From assembly GCA_963755395.1 (NCBI GenBank), contig CAVWJJ010000003.1:1-64000 (forward strand): a stretch of 64,000 bases of DNA, read 5' to 3'. A model generated the notes under the pieces. It had not been told where the DNA came from. It ran no database searches and saw only the letters and a program-made list of their open reading frames with translations. Source of the stretch: DAHVFK01 sp963755395. GTDB lineage: Bacteria > Pseudomonadota > Gammaproteobacteria > Burkholderiales > SG8-39. This document shows positions 8,699-18,190 of the stretch, piece by piece. The position numbers were made by a program, and so were the translations under genes. How positions within the stretch are numbered: position 1 is the stretch's first letter; the number at the start of each line of letters is the position of its first letter.

Positions 8699-9606
8699 AC
8701 ATGCTTGAAAACAAGGTCGTCATCGTCACCGGCGCCGGCGGCGGGATCGGGCGCGATTTCGCGCGCGCCCTGGCCGCCGAGGGCGCCCAGGTAGTGGTCA
8801 ACGATATCGGCGCCTCGGTCTCGGGCGAAGGCAAGGACGCCGGGCCGGCGCAGAAGGTCGTGGACGAGATCAAGGCCGAGGGCGGCGCCGCGGTCGCGAA
8901 CAGCGACAGCGTGGCCGAGTGGGAATCGGCCAACCGCATCGTCAAGACCGCGATCGACGCGTTCGGCCGCATCGACTGCGTGGTCAACAACGCCGGCATC
9001 CTGCGCGACCGGTTCTTCTTCAACATGTCGGTCGAGGAGTGGAAGGCGGTGATCGACGTGCACCTGAACGGCTCCTTCTACGTCGCACGCGCCGCGGCGC
9101 CGTACTTCAAGAGCCAGAGCTCGGGCAGCTACGTCAACATGACCTCGACCTCGGGCCTGGTGGGCAACTTCGGGCAGGCCAATTATTCCGCCGCCAAGCT
9201 CGGGATCGTGGGCCTGTCGAAGTCGATGGCCCTCGACATGGCCAGATACAAGGTGCGCTCGAACTGCATCGCGCCGTTCGCCTGGAGCCGCATGATCGGC
9301 ACCATCCCGGCCGAAACGCCGGAGCAGAAAGCACGAGTCGAAAAGCTCAAGGCCATGGAGACCTCCAAGATCGCGCCGCTTGCCGTGTACCTCGCAAGCG
9401 ACGCTTCCGCCGACGTGAGCGGGCAGATCTTCGGCGTGCGCGCGAACGAGATCTTCCTCTTCTCGCAGAACCGCCCCGTGCGCAGCGTGCATCGCGCCGG
9501 CGGCTGGACGCCGCAGTCGATCGCCGAGCAGGCGATCCCCGCGATGCGCGCGCAGTTCTATCCCCTCGAGCGCTCGCAGGACGTATTTTCCTGGGACCCC
9601 ATCTGA
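8695..9606 (+). CDS. Short-chain dehydrogenase/reductase, MFE/17-beta-HSD4-like
   Basis: A 303-residue NAD(P)-dependent oxidoreductase. The cofactor motif TGAGGGIG is at residues 12-19, NNAG at 98-101, and the catalytic triad is Ser151, Tyr164 and Lys168 (YSAAK). About 50 residues beyond the standard fold resemble the C-terminus of SDRs related to the hydroxyacyl-CoA dehydrogenase part of multifunctional beta-oxidation enzymes. The start overlaps the biotin carrier stop by four bases, so the genes are translationally coupled. An internal Met at codon 3 is an alternative start. The likely substrate is a 3-hydroxyacyl-CoA, by context. Confidence 0.85.
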   Translation: MNMLENKVVIVTGAGGGIGRDFARALAAEGAQVVVNDIGASVSGEGKDAGPAQKVVDEIKAEGGAAVANSDSVAEWESANRIVKTAIDAFGRIDCVVNNAGILRDRFFFNMSVEEWKAVIDVHLNGSFYVARAAAPYFKSQSSGSYVNMTSTSGLVGNFGQANYSAAKLGIVGLSKSMALDMARYKVRSNCIAPFAWSRMIGTIPAETPEQKARVEKLKAMETSKIAPLAVYLASDASADVSGQIFGVRANEIFLFSQNRPVRSVHRAGGWTPQSIAEQAIPAMRAQFYPLERSQDVFSWDPI

Positions 9607-9619
9607 AGGAAGCTTCGCC

Positions 9620-10321
9620 ATGACCGACTTAAGCCGCGCCGACCTCGAGGCGCTCGCGCAGTGGGACACGCCGACGATCTGCAACGGGCTCGAGTTGCTC
9701 GACTCCAGGCACCGTACCGCCGGCTTCACCACCGGCAGCATGGTGTGCTTCGATCCGGGCCTGAAGCCAATCGTCGGCTATGCACGCACCGCGCTGATCC
9801 GCGCCGCGACGCCGCCCGCCGGAGACGCCGCCGCGCAGCGCGCCATGCGCGCGCGCTATTACGAGCACGTGGCGGCGCAGCCGATGCCGTCGATCGCGGT
9901 GCTGCAGGACATCGACCCCGAGCCCGGCTTCGGCGCCTTCTGGGGCGAGGTGAACACGGCGATCCACAAGGGGCTGGGCTGCCTCGGCACGGTCACCAAC
10001 GGCTCGTTCCGCGACCTCGACGCCTGCGCGCCGGGCTTTCAGCTGCTCGGCGGCAAGATCGGCCCGAGCCACGCCTGGGTGCACCTGGCCGAGATCGCCT
10101 GCGAGGTGAACGTGTTCGGCATGGTGGTGCGCCCGAACGACATCGTGCACGCCGACCGCCACGGCGCGGTGGCGGTGCCGGCCGAGTACGTGAAGAAGCT
10201 GCCCGCCGCGATCGAACTGCTGACGCGGCGCGAAGCCGTGATTCTCAAGGCGGCGCGCGCGCCGGGCTTCAACGCCGCCATCCTCGCCAAGGCGATGGCC
10301 GACTCGGCCGAGATCCACTAG
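9620..10321 (+). CDS. RraA-family protein (4-hydroxy-4-methyl-2-oxoglutarate aldolase-like)
   Basis: A 233-residue member of the RraA/HMG aldolase fold, once annotated as dimethylmenaquinone methyltransferase. The GSFRDLDA segment carries the Arg-Asp pair that in aldolases binds substrate and metal, and WGEV with downstream glycine-rich GCLGTVTNG forms the active-site cleft. GAAGGAAG precedes the ATG by about seven bases. It sits 13 bases after the SDR and 5 bases before a 2-hydroxyacid dehydrogenase, so a role in cleaving or decarboxylating a hydroxy-oxo acid is likely. The E. coli RraA role in RNase E inhibition is less likely, given this catabolic context. Confidence 0.8.
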   Translation: MTDLSRADLEALAQWDTPTICNGLELLDSRHRTAGFTTGSMVCFDPGLKPIVGYARTALIRAATPPAGDAAAQRAMRARYYEHVAAQPMPSIAVLQDIDPEPGFGAFWGEVNTAIHKGLGCLGTVTNGSFRDLDACAPGFQLLGGKIGPSHAWVHLAEIACEVNVFGMVVRPNDIVHADRHGAVAVPAEYVKKLPAAIELLTRREAVILKAARAPGFNAAILAKAMADSAEIH

Positions 10322-10326
10322 ACCGC

Positions 10327-11316
10327 ATGCCTGCCAGGAAGAAAGTGCTGATGGTGCAGGGCCTGCACCCCGAGGGCGTCAAGCTGCTCCAGGCGCGCGC
10401 CGACGTCGATCCGGTGGCGCTGATGTCGGACGACGAGGCGGAGATCATCGCCGCCGCGCGCGACGCCGACGCGATCACCGTGCGCAGCGCTCGCATCACG
10501 CGCAGCGTGATCGAGGCGGCGCGCAAGCTGAGGGTCGTGGGGCGGCACGGCGTCGGCTACGACGCGGTCGACGTCGCCGCGCTGAGCGAGCGCGGCATCC
10601 CGCTCGCGATCTCGATTCACGCCAACATGGTGCCGGTGGCCGAGCACGTGATGTTCATGCTGCTTACGCTGTACAAGGAGGCGGCGTATTACGACGCCCT
10701 CACCCGCGGCGCGGACTGGGGCAGCCGCTGGAACGTCAAGGCCAACGACCTCGCCGGCAAGGCGCTGCTGATCGTCGGCTTCGGCCGGACCGGCTCGCGC
10801 GTCGCAAAGCGCGCGCTCGCGTTCGACATGAAGGTGCACGCCTGCGATCCCTACATCGACCAGGCGCTGATCCGCCAGGCCGGCTGCGTGCCGGTGGCCG
10901 ACTGCCGCGCCGCGCTGCCCGAGATGGACGCGGTGAGCGTCAACTGCCCCCTGAGCGCCGAGACGCGGCACATGTTCTCGCGCGCCGAGTTCGCCGCCAT
11001 GAAGCCGGGCGCAGTGATCGTCAACTGCGCGCGCGGCGGGATCGTCGACGAAGCGGCGCTGTATGAGGCCCTGACGACGGGCAGGCTGCGCGGCGCCGGG
11101 CTGGACGTGTTCGAGAGCGAGCCGAGCCCGGCCGACAATCCCCTGTTCCGGCTCAAGAACGTCATCGTTTCGCCGCACATCGCCGGGGTGACGGTCGAAT
11201 CGACCATCCGCATGTCGGTCCAGACGGCGCAGAACGTGCTCGACGGCATCGACGGCGAGCTCGATCCCGCGGTGGTCGTCAACAAGCAAGTGCTGCAAAC
11301 CAAAATTGGACTCTGA
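10327..11316 (+). CDS. D-2-hydroxyacid dehydrogenase (SerA-like fold)
   Basis: A 329-residue NAD-dependent 2-hydroxyacid dehydrogenase. Visible motifs are the Rossmann GFGRTG (151-156) and the catalytic residues Arg236 (NCARGG), Glu265 (FESEP) and His284 (SPHIAG). It lacks the C-terminal ACT/ASB domains of long phosphoglycerate dehydrogenases, so a role in serine synthesis is not implied. ATG 10327 was chosen because it lies 5 bases after the RraA-like gene; the frame is open farther upstream only as an overlap of that gene. Substrate unknown; probably a 2-oxo or 2-hydroxy acid made by the neighbouring enzymes. Confidence 0.85.
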   Translation: MPARKKVLMVQGLHPEGVKLLQARADVDPVALMSDDEAEIIAAARDADAITVRSARITRSVIEAARKLRVVGRHGVGYDAVDVAALSERGIPLAISIHANMVPVAEHVMFMLLTLYKEAAYYDALTRGADWGSRWNVKANDLAGKALLIVGFGRTGSRVAKRALAFDMKVHACDPYIDQALIRQAGCVPVADCRAALPEMDAVSVNCPLSAETRHMFSRAEFAAMKPGAVIVNCARGGIVDEAALYEALTTGRLRGAGLDVFESEPSPADNPLFRLKNVIVSPHIAGVTVESTIRMSVQTAQNVLDGIDGELDPAVVVNKQVLQTKIGL

Positions 11317-13009
11317 GCCCGATTCCGACGCTCTTCCCGACAGCCGGGGGCTGAACCTGTTCCGGGCCGATCCCGGCTACGTCGGCCTGCTCGGGCTGTA
11401 CCTGCCGCCCGAGCTGAATGCCCACCTTGCGCCGCACTTCGAGCGGCTGGGCGCGCTCGTCGGCGGCGAGCTCGATGCGCTGGCCGCGATCGCCGACCGC
11501 AACCCGCCCGTGCTGCAGCAGCGCATGCGCACGGGCGAGGACCGGCAGTCGATCGACAAGCACCCCGCCTACCGCCGGCTAGAGCAGGTCGCGTTCGGCG
11601 ATTACGGCCTGGCCGCGATGTCGCACCGCGGCGGGGTGCTGGACTGGCCCGAGCCGCTGCCGCCGGTGGCCAAATACGCCCTCACCTACCTCTACGTGCA
11701 GGCCGAATTCGGCGTCTGCTGCCCGCTTTCGATGACCGATGCGCTCACCCGCACGCTGCGCAGATTCGACCCCGCGCTCGCCGCGCGCTACCTGCCGGCG
11801 CTGACCTCGCAGGATCTCGATACGCTGGCGCAGGGCGCGATGTTCATGACCGAGCAGGGCGCGGGCTCCGACGTCGGCGCGAGCGCCACGCGCGCGGCGC
11901 GCGACGGCGAGCGCTGGCGCCTGACCGGCGACAAGTGGTTCTGCTCCAATGCCGACGCCGAGTTCGCGCTGGTGCTCGCCCGCCCGGAAGGGGCACCGAG
12001 TGGGACGAAGGGTTTGTCGTTGTTTCTGCTTCCAAAGACTCTGGAAGACGGCCGGCCCAACGCCTACCGCATCATCCGCCTCAAGGACAAGCTTGGCACG
12101 CGCGACATGCCGAGCGGCGAGATCCGGCTCGAAGGCGCGCTCGCGTTCCTGGTCGGCGACGCGCAGCGCGGGTTCGTGCAGATGGCCGACATGATCAACA
12201 CGTCGCGCCTGTCGAATGGCATGCGCGCCGCCGGCATGATGCGCCGCGCGCTGACCGAGGCGCTGTTCGTGGCGCGCAGGCGGGTGGCGTTCGGCAAGCC
12301 GCTGGTCGAGCTGCCGCTGATGCGCCGCCAGCTGCTCAAGCTGATGCTGCCGGCGGAAGCCGCGCGCTCGGTGATGCTGTGGACCGCGGCCGAGCTGGCC
12401 AAGGCCGACGCGGGCGACGAGGCCGCGCGGCGCCGCGTGCGGCTGCTGACCCCGCTGCTGAAATTCCGCGCCTGCCGCGACGCGCGCCGGGTCACGGGCG
12501 ATGCGATGGAAGTGCGCGGCGGCGTGGGCTACACCGAGGAATGGCCCGACGCGCGCCTGCTGCGCGACGCCCACCTGGGCTCGATCTGGGAGGGTACGTC
12601 CAACATCGTCGCGCTCGACGTGCTGCGCGCGATCCGGCGCGAGGATGCGCTCGAGGCGCTCGAGCCGGCGCTCGAGGCGCTGCTGCCGCGCGGGGGCTTC
12701 GGCGCGGCGCTCGGGCACGCCCTCGGGCGCGCCTGCCGCTTCGCGGCCGGGGCGGACGAGGCCAACGCGCGCCAGGCCGCCACCGGACTGTACTACGCCG
12801 CCGCCGCCGCGATCATGGCGCGCGAGGGCGAGCGGCTCGGCGCCCAGGGCGATGCCCGGCGCCAGCTGCTCGCGCTGCTCGCGCTGCGCCACCGCCTCCT
12901 GCCGCGCGAACCGCTCGAGCCGGCGCACGACGACGCCCTGGCCGAGGCGCTGCTGCCGGAAACACCGGTCGCACCCGCAACCGTACAGGCGTTAGAATCG
13001 CGCGCCTGA
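11306..13009 (+). CDS. AidB-like acyl-CoA dehydrogenase
   Basis: A 567-residue flavin-dependent acyl-CoA dehydrogenase of the longer AidB type. FTTEQ-like loop MTEQGAGSDVGA, the LTGDKWFCSN segment and the C-terminal IWEGTSNIVALDVLR with its Glu are typical; AidB homologues have IWEGSGN here. A C-terminal helical extension of about 130 residues matches the AidB group. The start is TTG at 11306, overlapping the end of the dehydrogenase gene by 11 bases. AidB in E. coli is linked to alkylation response, but an ordinary acyl-CoA oxidation role is more likely in this operon. Confidence 0.8.
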   Translation: MDSEPDSDALPDSRGLNLFRADPGYVGLLGLYLPPELNAHLAPHFERLGALVGGELDALAAIADRNPPVLQQRMRTGEDRQSIDKHPAYRRLEQVAFGDYGLAAMSHRGGVLDWPEPLPPVAKYALTYLYVQAEFGVCCPLSMTDALTRTLRRFDPALAARYLPALTSQDLDTLAQGAMFMTEQGAGSDVGASATRAARDGERWRLTGDKWFCSNADAEFALVLARPEGAPSGTKGLSLFLLPKTLEDGRPNAYRIIRLKDKLGTRDMPSGEIRLEGALAFLVGDAQRGFVQMADMINTSRLSNGMRAAGMMRRALTEALFVARRRVAFGKPLVELPLMRRQLLKLMLPAEAARSVMLWTAAELAKADAGDEAARRRVRLLTPLLKFRACRDARRVTGDAMEVRGGVGYTEEWPDARLLRDAHLGSIWEGTSNIVALDVLRAIRREDALEALEPALEALLPRGGFGAALGHALGRACRFAAGADEANARQAATGLYYAAAAAIMAREGERLGAQGDARRQLLALLALRHRLLPREPLEPAHDDALAEALLPETPVAPATVQALESRA

Positions 13010-13030
13010 CATGACCGATATTCCTCCCGC

Positions 13031-14649
13031 ATGAGCCCGATCGCGCGCGAAGTCGCGCGGCGCCGTACGTTCGCGATCATTTCCCACCCCGACGCGGGCA
13101 AGACCACGCTGACCGAGAAGCTGCTGCTGTTCGCCGGCGCAATCCACATCGCCGGCAGCGTCAAGGCGCGCAAGGCCACCCGCCACGCCACCTCGGACTG
13201 GATGGAGATCGAGAAGCAGCGCGGCATCTCGGTCGCCTCGTCGGTGATGCAGGCCGAATACCGCGGCTGCGTCATCAACCTGCTCGACACCCCGGGGCAC
13301 CAGGATTTCTCCGAGGACACCTACCGCGTCCTGACCGCGGTCGACGCGGCGCTGATGGTGATCGACGGCGGCAAGGGCGTCGAGCCGCAGACGCTGCGCC
13401 TGCTGCAGGTGTGCCGCGCGCGCAATACGCCGATCGTCACCTTCGTCAACAAGCTCGACCGCGAGGGCCGCCCAGCCGCTCGAGCTGCTGGACGAGATCG
13501 AGTCGGTGCTCGGCATGTCGGCTGTGCCGTTCACATGGCCGATCGGCATGGGGCAAGCGATTTTCGCGGCGTGCTCGACCTGCGCGCGCGCCGCATCCGA
13601 CTCTTCACGCCGGGACTGGACCGTCTCAATGGCGACGACATCGCGCAGCTGGACGAGAACGACCCTGCCTGCGGCGCGCGGCTCGGCCACGGCTGGGACG
13701 CCGCGCTGGCCGAGGCCGAGCTGGTGCGCGAGGCGCGGCGCGACGTTCGAGCGCGCCGAATTCCTCGCCGGCGCGCCAGACGCCGGTGTTCTTCGGCTCG
13801 GCAATCAACAACTTCGGCGTCGGCGAAGTGCTCGACGCGCTGGTCGACCTGGCGCCCGCACCCGGCAGCCGGCCCGAGCGCGAGCGCAGCGTCGCGCCCG
13901 AGGAGCCCGGCTTTTCCGGCGTCGTGTTCAAGATCCAGGCCAACATGGACCCGGCGCACCGCGACCGGGTCGCGTTCGTGCGCGTGTGCTCAGGCCGCTT
14001 CTAGCGCGGCATGCGCCTGTCGAACTGCCGCACCGAGCGCGAGATCCGGACCAACAACGCGGTTTCGTTCCTCTCCCAGCAGCGCGAGATCGTGGAGGAG
14101 GCCTACGCCGGCGACATCATCGGCCTGCCCAACCACGGCACGATCCGCTTGGGCGACACGCTGACCGAGGGCGAGCGGCTGCAGTTCACCGGGCTGCCGT
14201 TCTTCGCTCCGGAGCAGTTCCGGCGCGCCGAGCTGGTGACGCCGATGAAGACCAAGCAGCTGCGCGCCGGCCTGGCGCAGCTGGGCGAGGAAGGCGCGAT
14301 TCAGGTCTACCACCCGGTCGGCGGCGGCGCGCCCGTGCTCGGCGCGGTCGGGACGCTGCAGTTCGAGGTCGTGGCGCACCGCCTGGCGCACGAGTACGGG
14401 GCCGAGATCCGGCTGCTGCCGACGAACTACGTCGCCGCGCGCTGGGTCTCGTCGGACGACCCGGCGGAGCTGAAGCGCTTCATCGACGCCAACGCGCACC
14501 GCATGGCCTACGACGCCGGCGGGGTGCCTGCTTTCCTCGCCTCGTTGCGGGCGGAGATCGAGGTCGCGCAGGAGCGCTGGCCGAAGATCGCCTTCCACGC
14601 CCTGCGCGAATATACCGGCCTGGCCGAGGACTCGACCCAGCCCGCATGA
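13031..14649 (+). pseudogene. prfC: Peptide chain release factor 3, frameshifted and with an in-frame amber
   Basis: RF3 is the translational GTPase that recycles RF1/RF2. The G domain is plain: SHPDAGKTTLTEK (G1), DTPGHQD (G3) and FVNKLDREG (G4). The frame then breaks near 13475 (an extra C; the continuation is PLELLDEIESVLG), breaks again around 13600-13770, and resumes at VFFGSAINNFGVGEVLDAL. At 14002-14004 there is an in-frame TAG where the family has Glu (SGRFxRGM), one base change from GAG. The C-terminal domain (14011-14649) is intact. Total length, about 540 codons, matches RF3. The stop overlaps the ATG of the next gene. Sequencing errors are the simplest explanation; if real, the cell lacks RF3, which E. 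coli tolerates. Confidence 0.85.
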
Positions 14650-15836
14650 ACGCCGCGCCGCCCTACGCAGGCCTGAAAGTTCTCGACCTGTCGCAGGGCA
14701 TCGCCGGCCCCTACTGCGCCAGCCTGCTCGCGCAGCAGGGCGCGGACGTGATCAAGGTCGAGCCGCCCGGCGGCGACTGGATCAGGAACGCGGGCGGCGG
14801 GCGCGACGGCATGACCCCGCTCGCGATCGCCGGCAATCTGGGCAAGCGCTCGATCGTGGTCGACGCGCAGAAGCCCGCCGGCCGGGATCTGCTTTTGCAC
14901 ATGGCCGGGGGCACCGACGTCGTGGTCGAGAACAACCGTCCCGGCGTGATCGAGCGCCTGGGACTGGGCTACGGCGCGGTCGCCGCCGCCAATCCCGCCG
15001 TGGTGTACGTCTCGATCAGCGGCTTCGGCCCCGACGGCCCCGACGCGCAGAAGGCCGGCACCGACTCGATCCTGCAGTCGCTCACCGGCATGGCGCACCG
15101 CAACCGCGACCCGGACGGCACCCCGCGCCGCATGCCGCTATTGATCCCGGACACGGTCACCGCGGTTTACGCCGCGCAGGCGGTGGGCGCCGCGCTCTAC
15201 GCCCGCGGCCGCGACGGCCGGGGTCGGCACCTGCAGCTCTCCCTGCTCGAGAGCGCCGCCGCGTTCCAGGCCGCGCAAATCGTCGAGAACCGCATCTTCC
15301 ACGGTTCCGCGCCGCCGCCGAACACCGTTCCCGCGGGCGTGTTTCGCACCCGCGACGGGCACATTTCCCTTTCCGCGGTGACCGAAGGGCACTTTCGCGC
15401 CGCGATGCGCGTGCTCGGCCTCGACGCCTGGATCGAGGACCCACGCTTCGCCGCCCCCGCCGAGCGCAAGAAACACGCCGCCTTCGTCAACGAAGAGGTC
15501 GCGCGCCGACTGGCCCCGCAGACCACCGCGCACTGGGTCGAGAGGCTCGCTGCCGCCGACGCCCTGTTCGCCCGGATTGCCGACTACCCTGCCTTCGTCG
15601 CCTCGCCTCAAGCGCGGCACCTGGGCGCCTTCGCCGCGCTCGAGCAGCCGCCCTACGGCGAACTGCCCGTCGCCCGCACGCCCGGCGCCGACCGGGCCTG
15701 GGCCCTGCGGCCCGCGCCGCGCGCGGGCGAGCACGACCGGGAGATCCTGCGCGAGCTCGGGCTCGAGCAAGCGGCGATCGAGCACCTCAGGCTCTCGGGC
15801 GCGATTCGAGGACAAGATGAGGCGATAACGCCTTAG
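14646..15836 (+). CDS. Class III (CaiB/BaiF) CoA transferase
   Basis: A 396-residue family III CoA transferase, which passes CoA between carboxylic acids through an aspartyl-CoA thioester. The N-terminal KVLDLSQGIAGPYCASLLAQ and the ENNRPGVIERLGLGY segment are typical, and the expected nucleophile is Asp169 (IPDTVTAVYA), the same number as in formyl-CoA transferase. It overlaps the prfC stop by four bases (ATGA), so the two are coupled. Substrate cannot be read from sequence. Confidence 0.87.
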   Translation: MNAAPPYAGLKVLDLSQGIAGPYCASLLAQQGADVIKVEPPGGDWIRNAGGGRDGMTPLAIAGNLGKRSIVVDAQKPAGRDLLLHMAGGTDVVVENNRPGVIERLGLGYGAVAAANPAVVYVSISGFGPDGPDAQKAGTDSILQSLTGMAHRNRDPDGTPRRMPLLIPDTVTAVYAAQAVGAALYARGRDGRGRHLQLSLLESAAAFQAAQIVENRIFHGSAPPPNTVPAGVFRTRDGHISLSAVTEGHFRAAMRVLGLDAWIEDPRFAAPAERKKHAAFVNEEVARRLAPQTTAHWVERLAAADALFARIADYPAFVASPQARHLGAFAALEQPPYGELPVARTPGADRAWALRPAPRAGEHDREILRELGLEQAAIEHLRLSGAIRGQDEAITP

Positions 15837-15881
15837 AATCGCAGAAGGCGGCGCCGCCGTCGGCTGTGGAGCAACGATCGC

Positions 15882-17741
15882 ATGAGTCTGGCCGAGCTCA
15901 TCATTCCGCCTTCGCTCGACGCGAAGCAGGCCCTTCGCCTGCGCCGCTTCGGCCTCGCCGCGCTCACCTATTTCCTCGGCATGGCGCTGGTGGAGCTGGT
16001 CTCGATCTTCGGCCTGCTTCCCGCCGCGCCCGCGCTGCAGGCGATCGCGGCGGCAGTCACGATCAATCTGGTCCTGTACGCGGTCTTCCGCTCGGGCTTC
16101 AACCAGCGCTTCGCGGACCCGAGCCTGACCGTGCCGCAGATCGTGATCGCAATCGCCCTGCTGATGTTCGTCATCTACCACATGGACGACGGCCGCAGCA
16201 TCGCTCTGTTCGGCTGCTTCCTGATCTTCCTGTTCGGCACCTTCCGCCTGCGCGCGCGCGAGTTCGTGCTGATAACGGTCTACACCCTGGCGGCATACGG
16301 CCTGGTCATCGTGCTGTTGACCCAGTGGCGACCGCAGGCGATCCACAACCTTTGGCTCGACTGGGTGAGCCTGCTGGTGCTGGCGGGCGTGCTGCCCTGC
16401 TTCACCCTCGTCGGCGGGCAGGTCAACGCGCTCAGGCGTGCCCTGCGCGAGAGCGAGACGCGGTTCCGCGCCCTGACCGAGATGTCGTCCGATTTCTACT
16501 GGGAGAGCGACCCCGAGCACCGGCTCACCGTGCGCGGCTCGGCCGACAGGCGAAGAAGCTCGGTGTCGGTGTTCCAGCAGGGCGCGCAGATCGGCAAGCG
16601 GCGCTGGGAGGTGCCCTACCTCTCGCCCGACGAGGCGGGCTGGCAGGCGCACCGGGCGACGCTCGACGCGCACCGGCCGTTCCGCGATTTCGAGCTCTCC
16701 CGCGTCGGCACCGACGGCACCGAGCGCTTCATCTCGATCAGCGGCGATCCGGTGTTCGATGCGAGCGGCAAGTTCGCCGGCTACCGCGGCGTCGGCAGCG
16801 ACATCACGGCACGCCACCGGGCGGAGCAGGCGCTGCGCGAAAGCGCGATAGAGCTGCGCCAGTTCGCCGACAACGTACCGGCGATGACGGTGTCCTACGA
16901 CCAGAACCTGCGCTGCCGGTTCGTCAATCGGGGGTTCGCGGAATACTTCGGCTTCACGGTCGAGAGCGCGATGGGCAAGCACCTGCGCGAGATCGTCGGC
17001 GAGGACGCGTACCGCGAGATCGAGGGACATTTTGCGCGGGTCCTGCAGGGAGAGCCGGTGACTTACCAACGCGTGGTCAAGCGTCCGAACGGCGACATCC
17101 GTCACGTCGAGGTTCGCTTGCTTCCCAACATGGACAGGCAGGACCGGGTGCTGGGCTGCTTTGCTGTGACGATCGACGTCACGGAGCACAAGCTGGCCGA
17201 GCAGCGCATCCAGCGCGTCGCCCACCACGACAGCCTGACCGGGCTGCCGAACCGGCTGCTGTTCAACGACCGCCTGGCCCAGTCGATCCGCCTCGCTAGG
17301 CGCGACAAGCGCGGATTCGCACTGCTGTTCCTCGATCTGAACAAGTTCAAGCTGGTCAATGACACGCTCGGCCACGACGCAGGCGACGAGTTGCTGCAGC
17401 AGGTCGCGGCCCGGCTCCGGCGCGAGCTGCGCGATTCCGACACCGTGGCCCGCGTCGGGGGCGACGAGTTCACCGTGATCCTGCCCGACGTGGGCAAGCC
17501 GGAGGACGTAGAAGCCGTCGCCCGCAAGATCGTTGCCGCGCTCTCCGCCCCGATCCGCCTCGAGCGCAAGGGGCGCAGCGTCGAGATCGGAACGAGCATC
17601 GGCGTCGCGCTCTACCCCGCCGACGCGGACGACGCGGACGCGCTGGTGAGCGCGGCCGATGGCGCGATGTACCAGGCCAAGCAGGCCGGGGCCGGCTATT
17701 GCTTGCGTGCCGGCGGAGCGGCCGTGCGCACCACGAGCTGA
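15882..17741 (+). CDS. Membrane-bound PAS-PAS-GGDEF diguanylate cyclase
   Basis: A 619-residue inner-membrane sensor that makes c-di-GMP. About six hydrophobic segments occupy residues 24-180. Two PAS domains follow (roughly 195-325 and 330-445), then a GGDEF domain (about 450-610). The active-site motif GGDEF is intact at 526-530, and the RxxD inhibitory site (RDSD, 517-520) lies the standard five residues upstream, so product inhibition is expected. LTGLPNR marks the start of the cyclase domain. The 3-prime end overlaps the convergent BON gene by 46 bases. The N-terminal membrane domain does not clearly match MASE1 or MASE2. Confidence 0.9.
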   Translation: MSLAELIIPPSLDAKQALRLRRFGLAALTYFLGMALVELVSIFGLLPAAPALQAIAAAVTINLVLYAVFRSGFNQRFADPSLTVPQIVIAIALLMFVIYHMDDGRSIALFGCFLIFLFGTFRLRAREFVLITVYTLAAYGLVIVLLTQWRPQAIHNLWLDWVSLLVLAGVLPCFTLVGGQVNALRRALRESETRFRALTEMSSDFYWESDPEHRLTVRGSADRRRSSVSVFQQGAQIGKRRWEVPYLSPDEAGWQAHRATLDAHRPFRDFELSRVGTDGTERFISISGDPVFDASGKFAGYRGVGSDITARHRAEQALRESAIELRQFADNVPAMTVSYDQNLRCRFVNRGFAEYFGFTVESAMGKHLREIVGEDAYREIEGHFARVLQGEPVTYQRVVKRPNGDIRHVEVRLLPNMDRQDRVLGCFAVTIDVTEHKLAEQRIQRVAHHDSLTGLPNRLLFNDRLAQSIRLARRDKRGFALLFLDLNKFKLVNDTLGHDAGDELLQQVAARLRRELRDSDTVARVGGDEFTVILPDVGKPEDVEAVARKIVAALSAPIRLERKGRSVEIGTSIGVALYPADADDADALVSAADGAMYQAKQAGAGYCLRAGGAAVRTTS

Positions 17742-18175
17742 TCGATCACCGCCTCGACGTCGTCGATGTCGCGCACCAGCCGCTCCAGCGCCATGGCCTG
17801 TCGCTTGCTTCGCACGCATCCCTTGAGCCATACCCAGCGGCGCTGGCCCTCGGCCCAGACGCTGGTGTCGGCGAAACGGCCGTCGGCCAGAATCGCCTTC
17901 CTGACGCGCGGAATTATCTCCTTGTCGTACAGGTAGGAGTTCGGCAGGCGGCAGCGGCCCGCCAGATAGCAGCTGGTGCCGCGCTCGGTGCGCGAGTGCG
18001 CCTCGGCCTCCATCTCGGCCTTCGTGATCAGCGGCCCCTCGGGCACCGGGCAGTCGGCGATCCCGTGGGTGACCTGAACGAACGGGTCGTTGAAATAGTT
18101 GGCGCGTTCATCGGCTGAGGCAAATCCGGCACTGAGCGCCAGACTGAACAGCGCCCATAGCAGTCGTGCGAGCAC
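17696..18175 (-). CDS. Exported BON-domain protein
   Basis: A 159-residue periplasmic protein with a signal peptide (residues 1-21, ending GFASA) and a C-terminal BON domain in which a strand carrying VWLKGCVRSK is followed by ALERLVRDIDDVEAVIDQLVV. BON domains bind phospholipid surfaces, as in OsmY. Several cysteines (GIADCP, SCYLAGRC, KGC) could form disulfides. The gene follows the exported-protein gene at 18191 by 15 bases, so the two are probably one transcript. It overlaps the diguanylate cyclase tail in the opposite direction. Confidence 0.8.
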   Translation of the reverse strand: MLARLLWALFSLALSAGFASADERANYFNDPFVQVTHGIADCPVPEGPLITKAEMEAEAHSRTERGTSCYLAGRCRLPNSYLYDKEIIPRVRKAILADGRFADTSVWAEGQRRWVWLKGCVRSKRQAMALERLVRDIDDVEAVIDQLVVRTAAPPARKQ

Positions 18176-18190
18176 CCGATGGCCGCGCGG

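Noticed and set aside
8443..9741. A 432-codon minus-strand frame opposite the biotin carrier and SDR genes
   Set aside because: Shadow of well-supported plus-strand genes; composition is His/Arg/Gly-biased and no motif is present.
10327..11316. Calling the 2-hydroxyacid dehydrogenase serA
   Set aside because: It lacks the C-terminal regulatory domain and sits in a catabolic operon, so serine biosynthesis is not supported.
15138..17831. An 897-codon open frame on the minus strand across the CoA transferase and diguanylate cyclase genes
   Set aside because: It is antisense to two genes with clear domains and active sites, has no recognisable domain, and its Arg/Ala/Gly-rich composition is typical of shadow frames in high-GC DNA.
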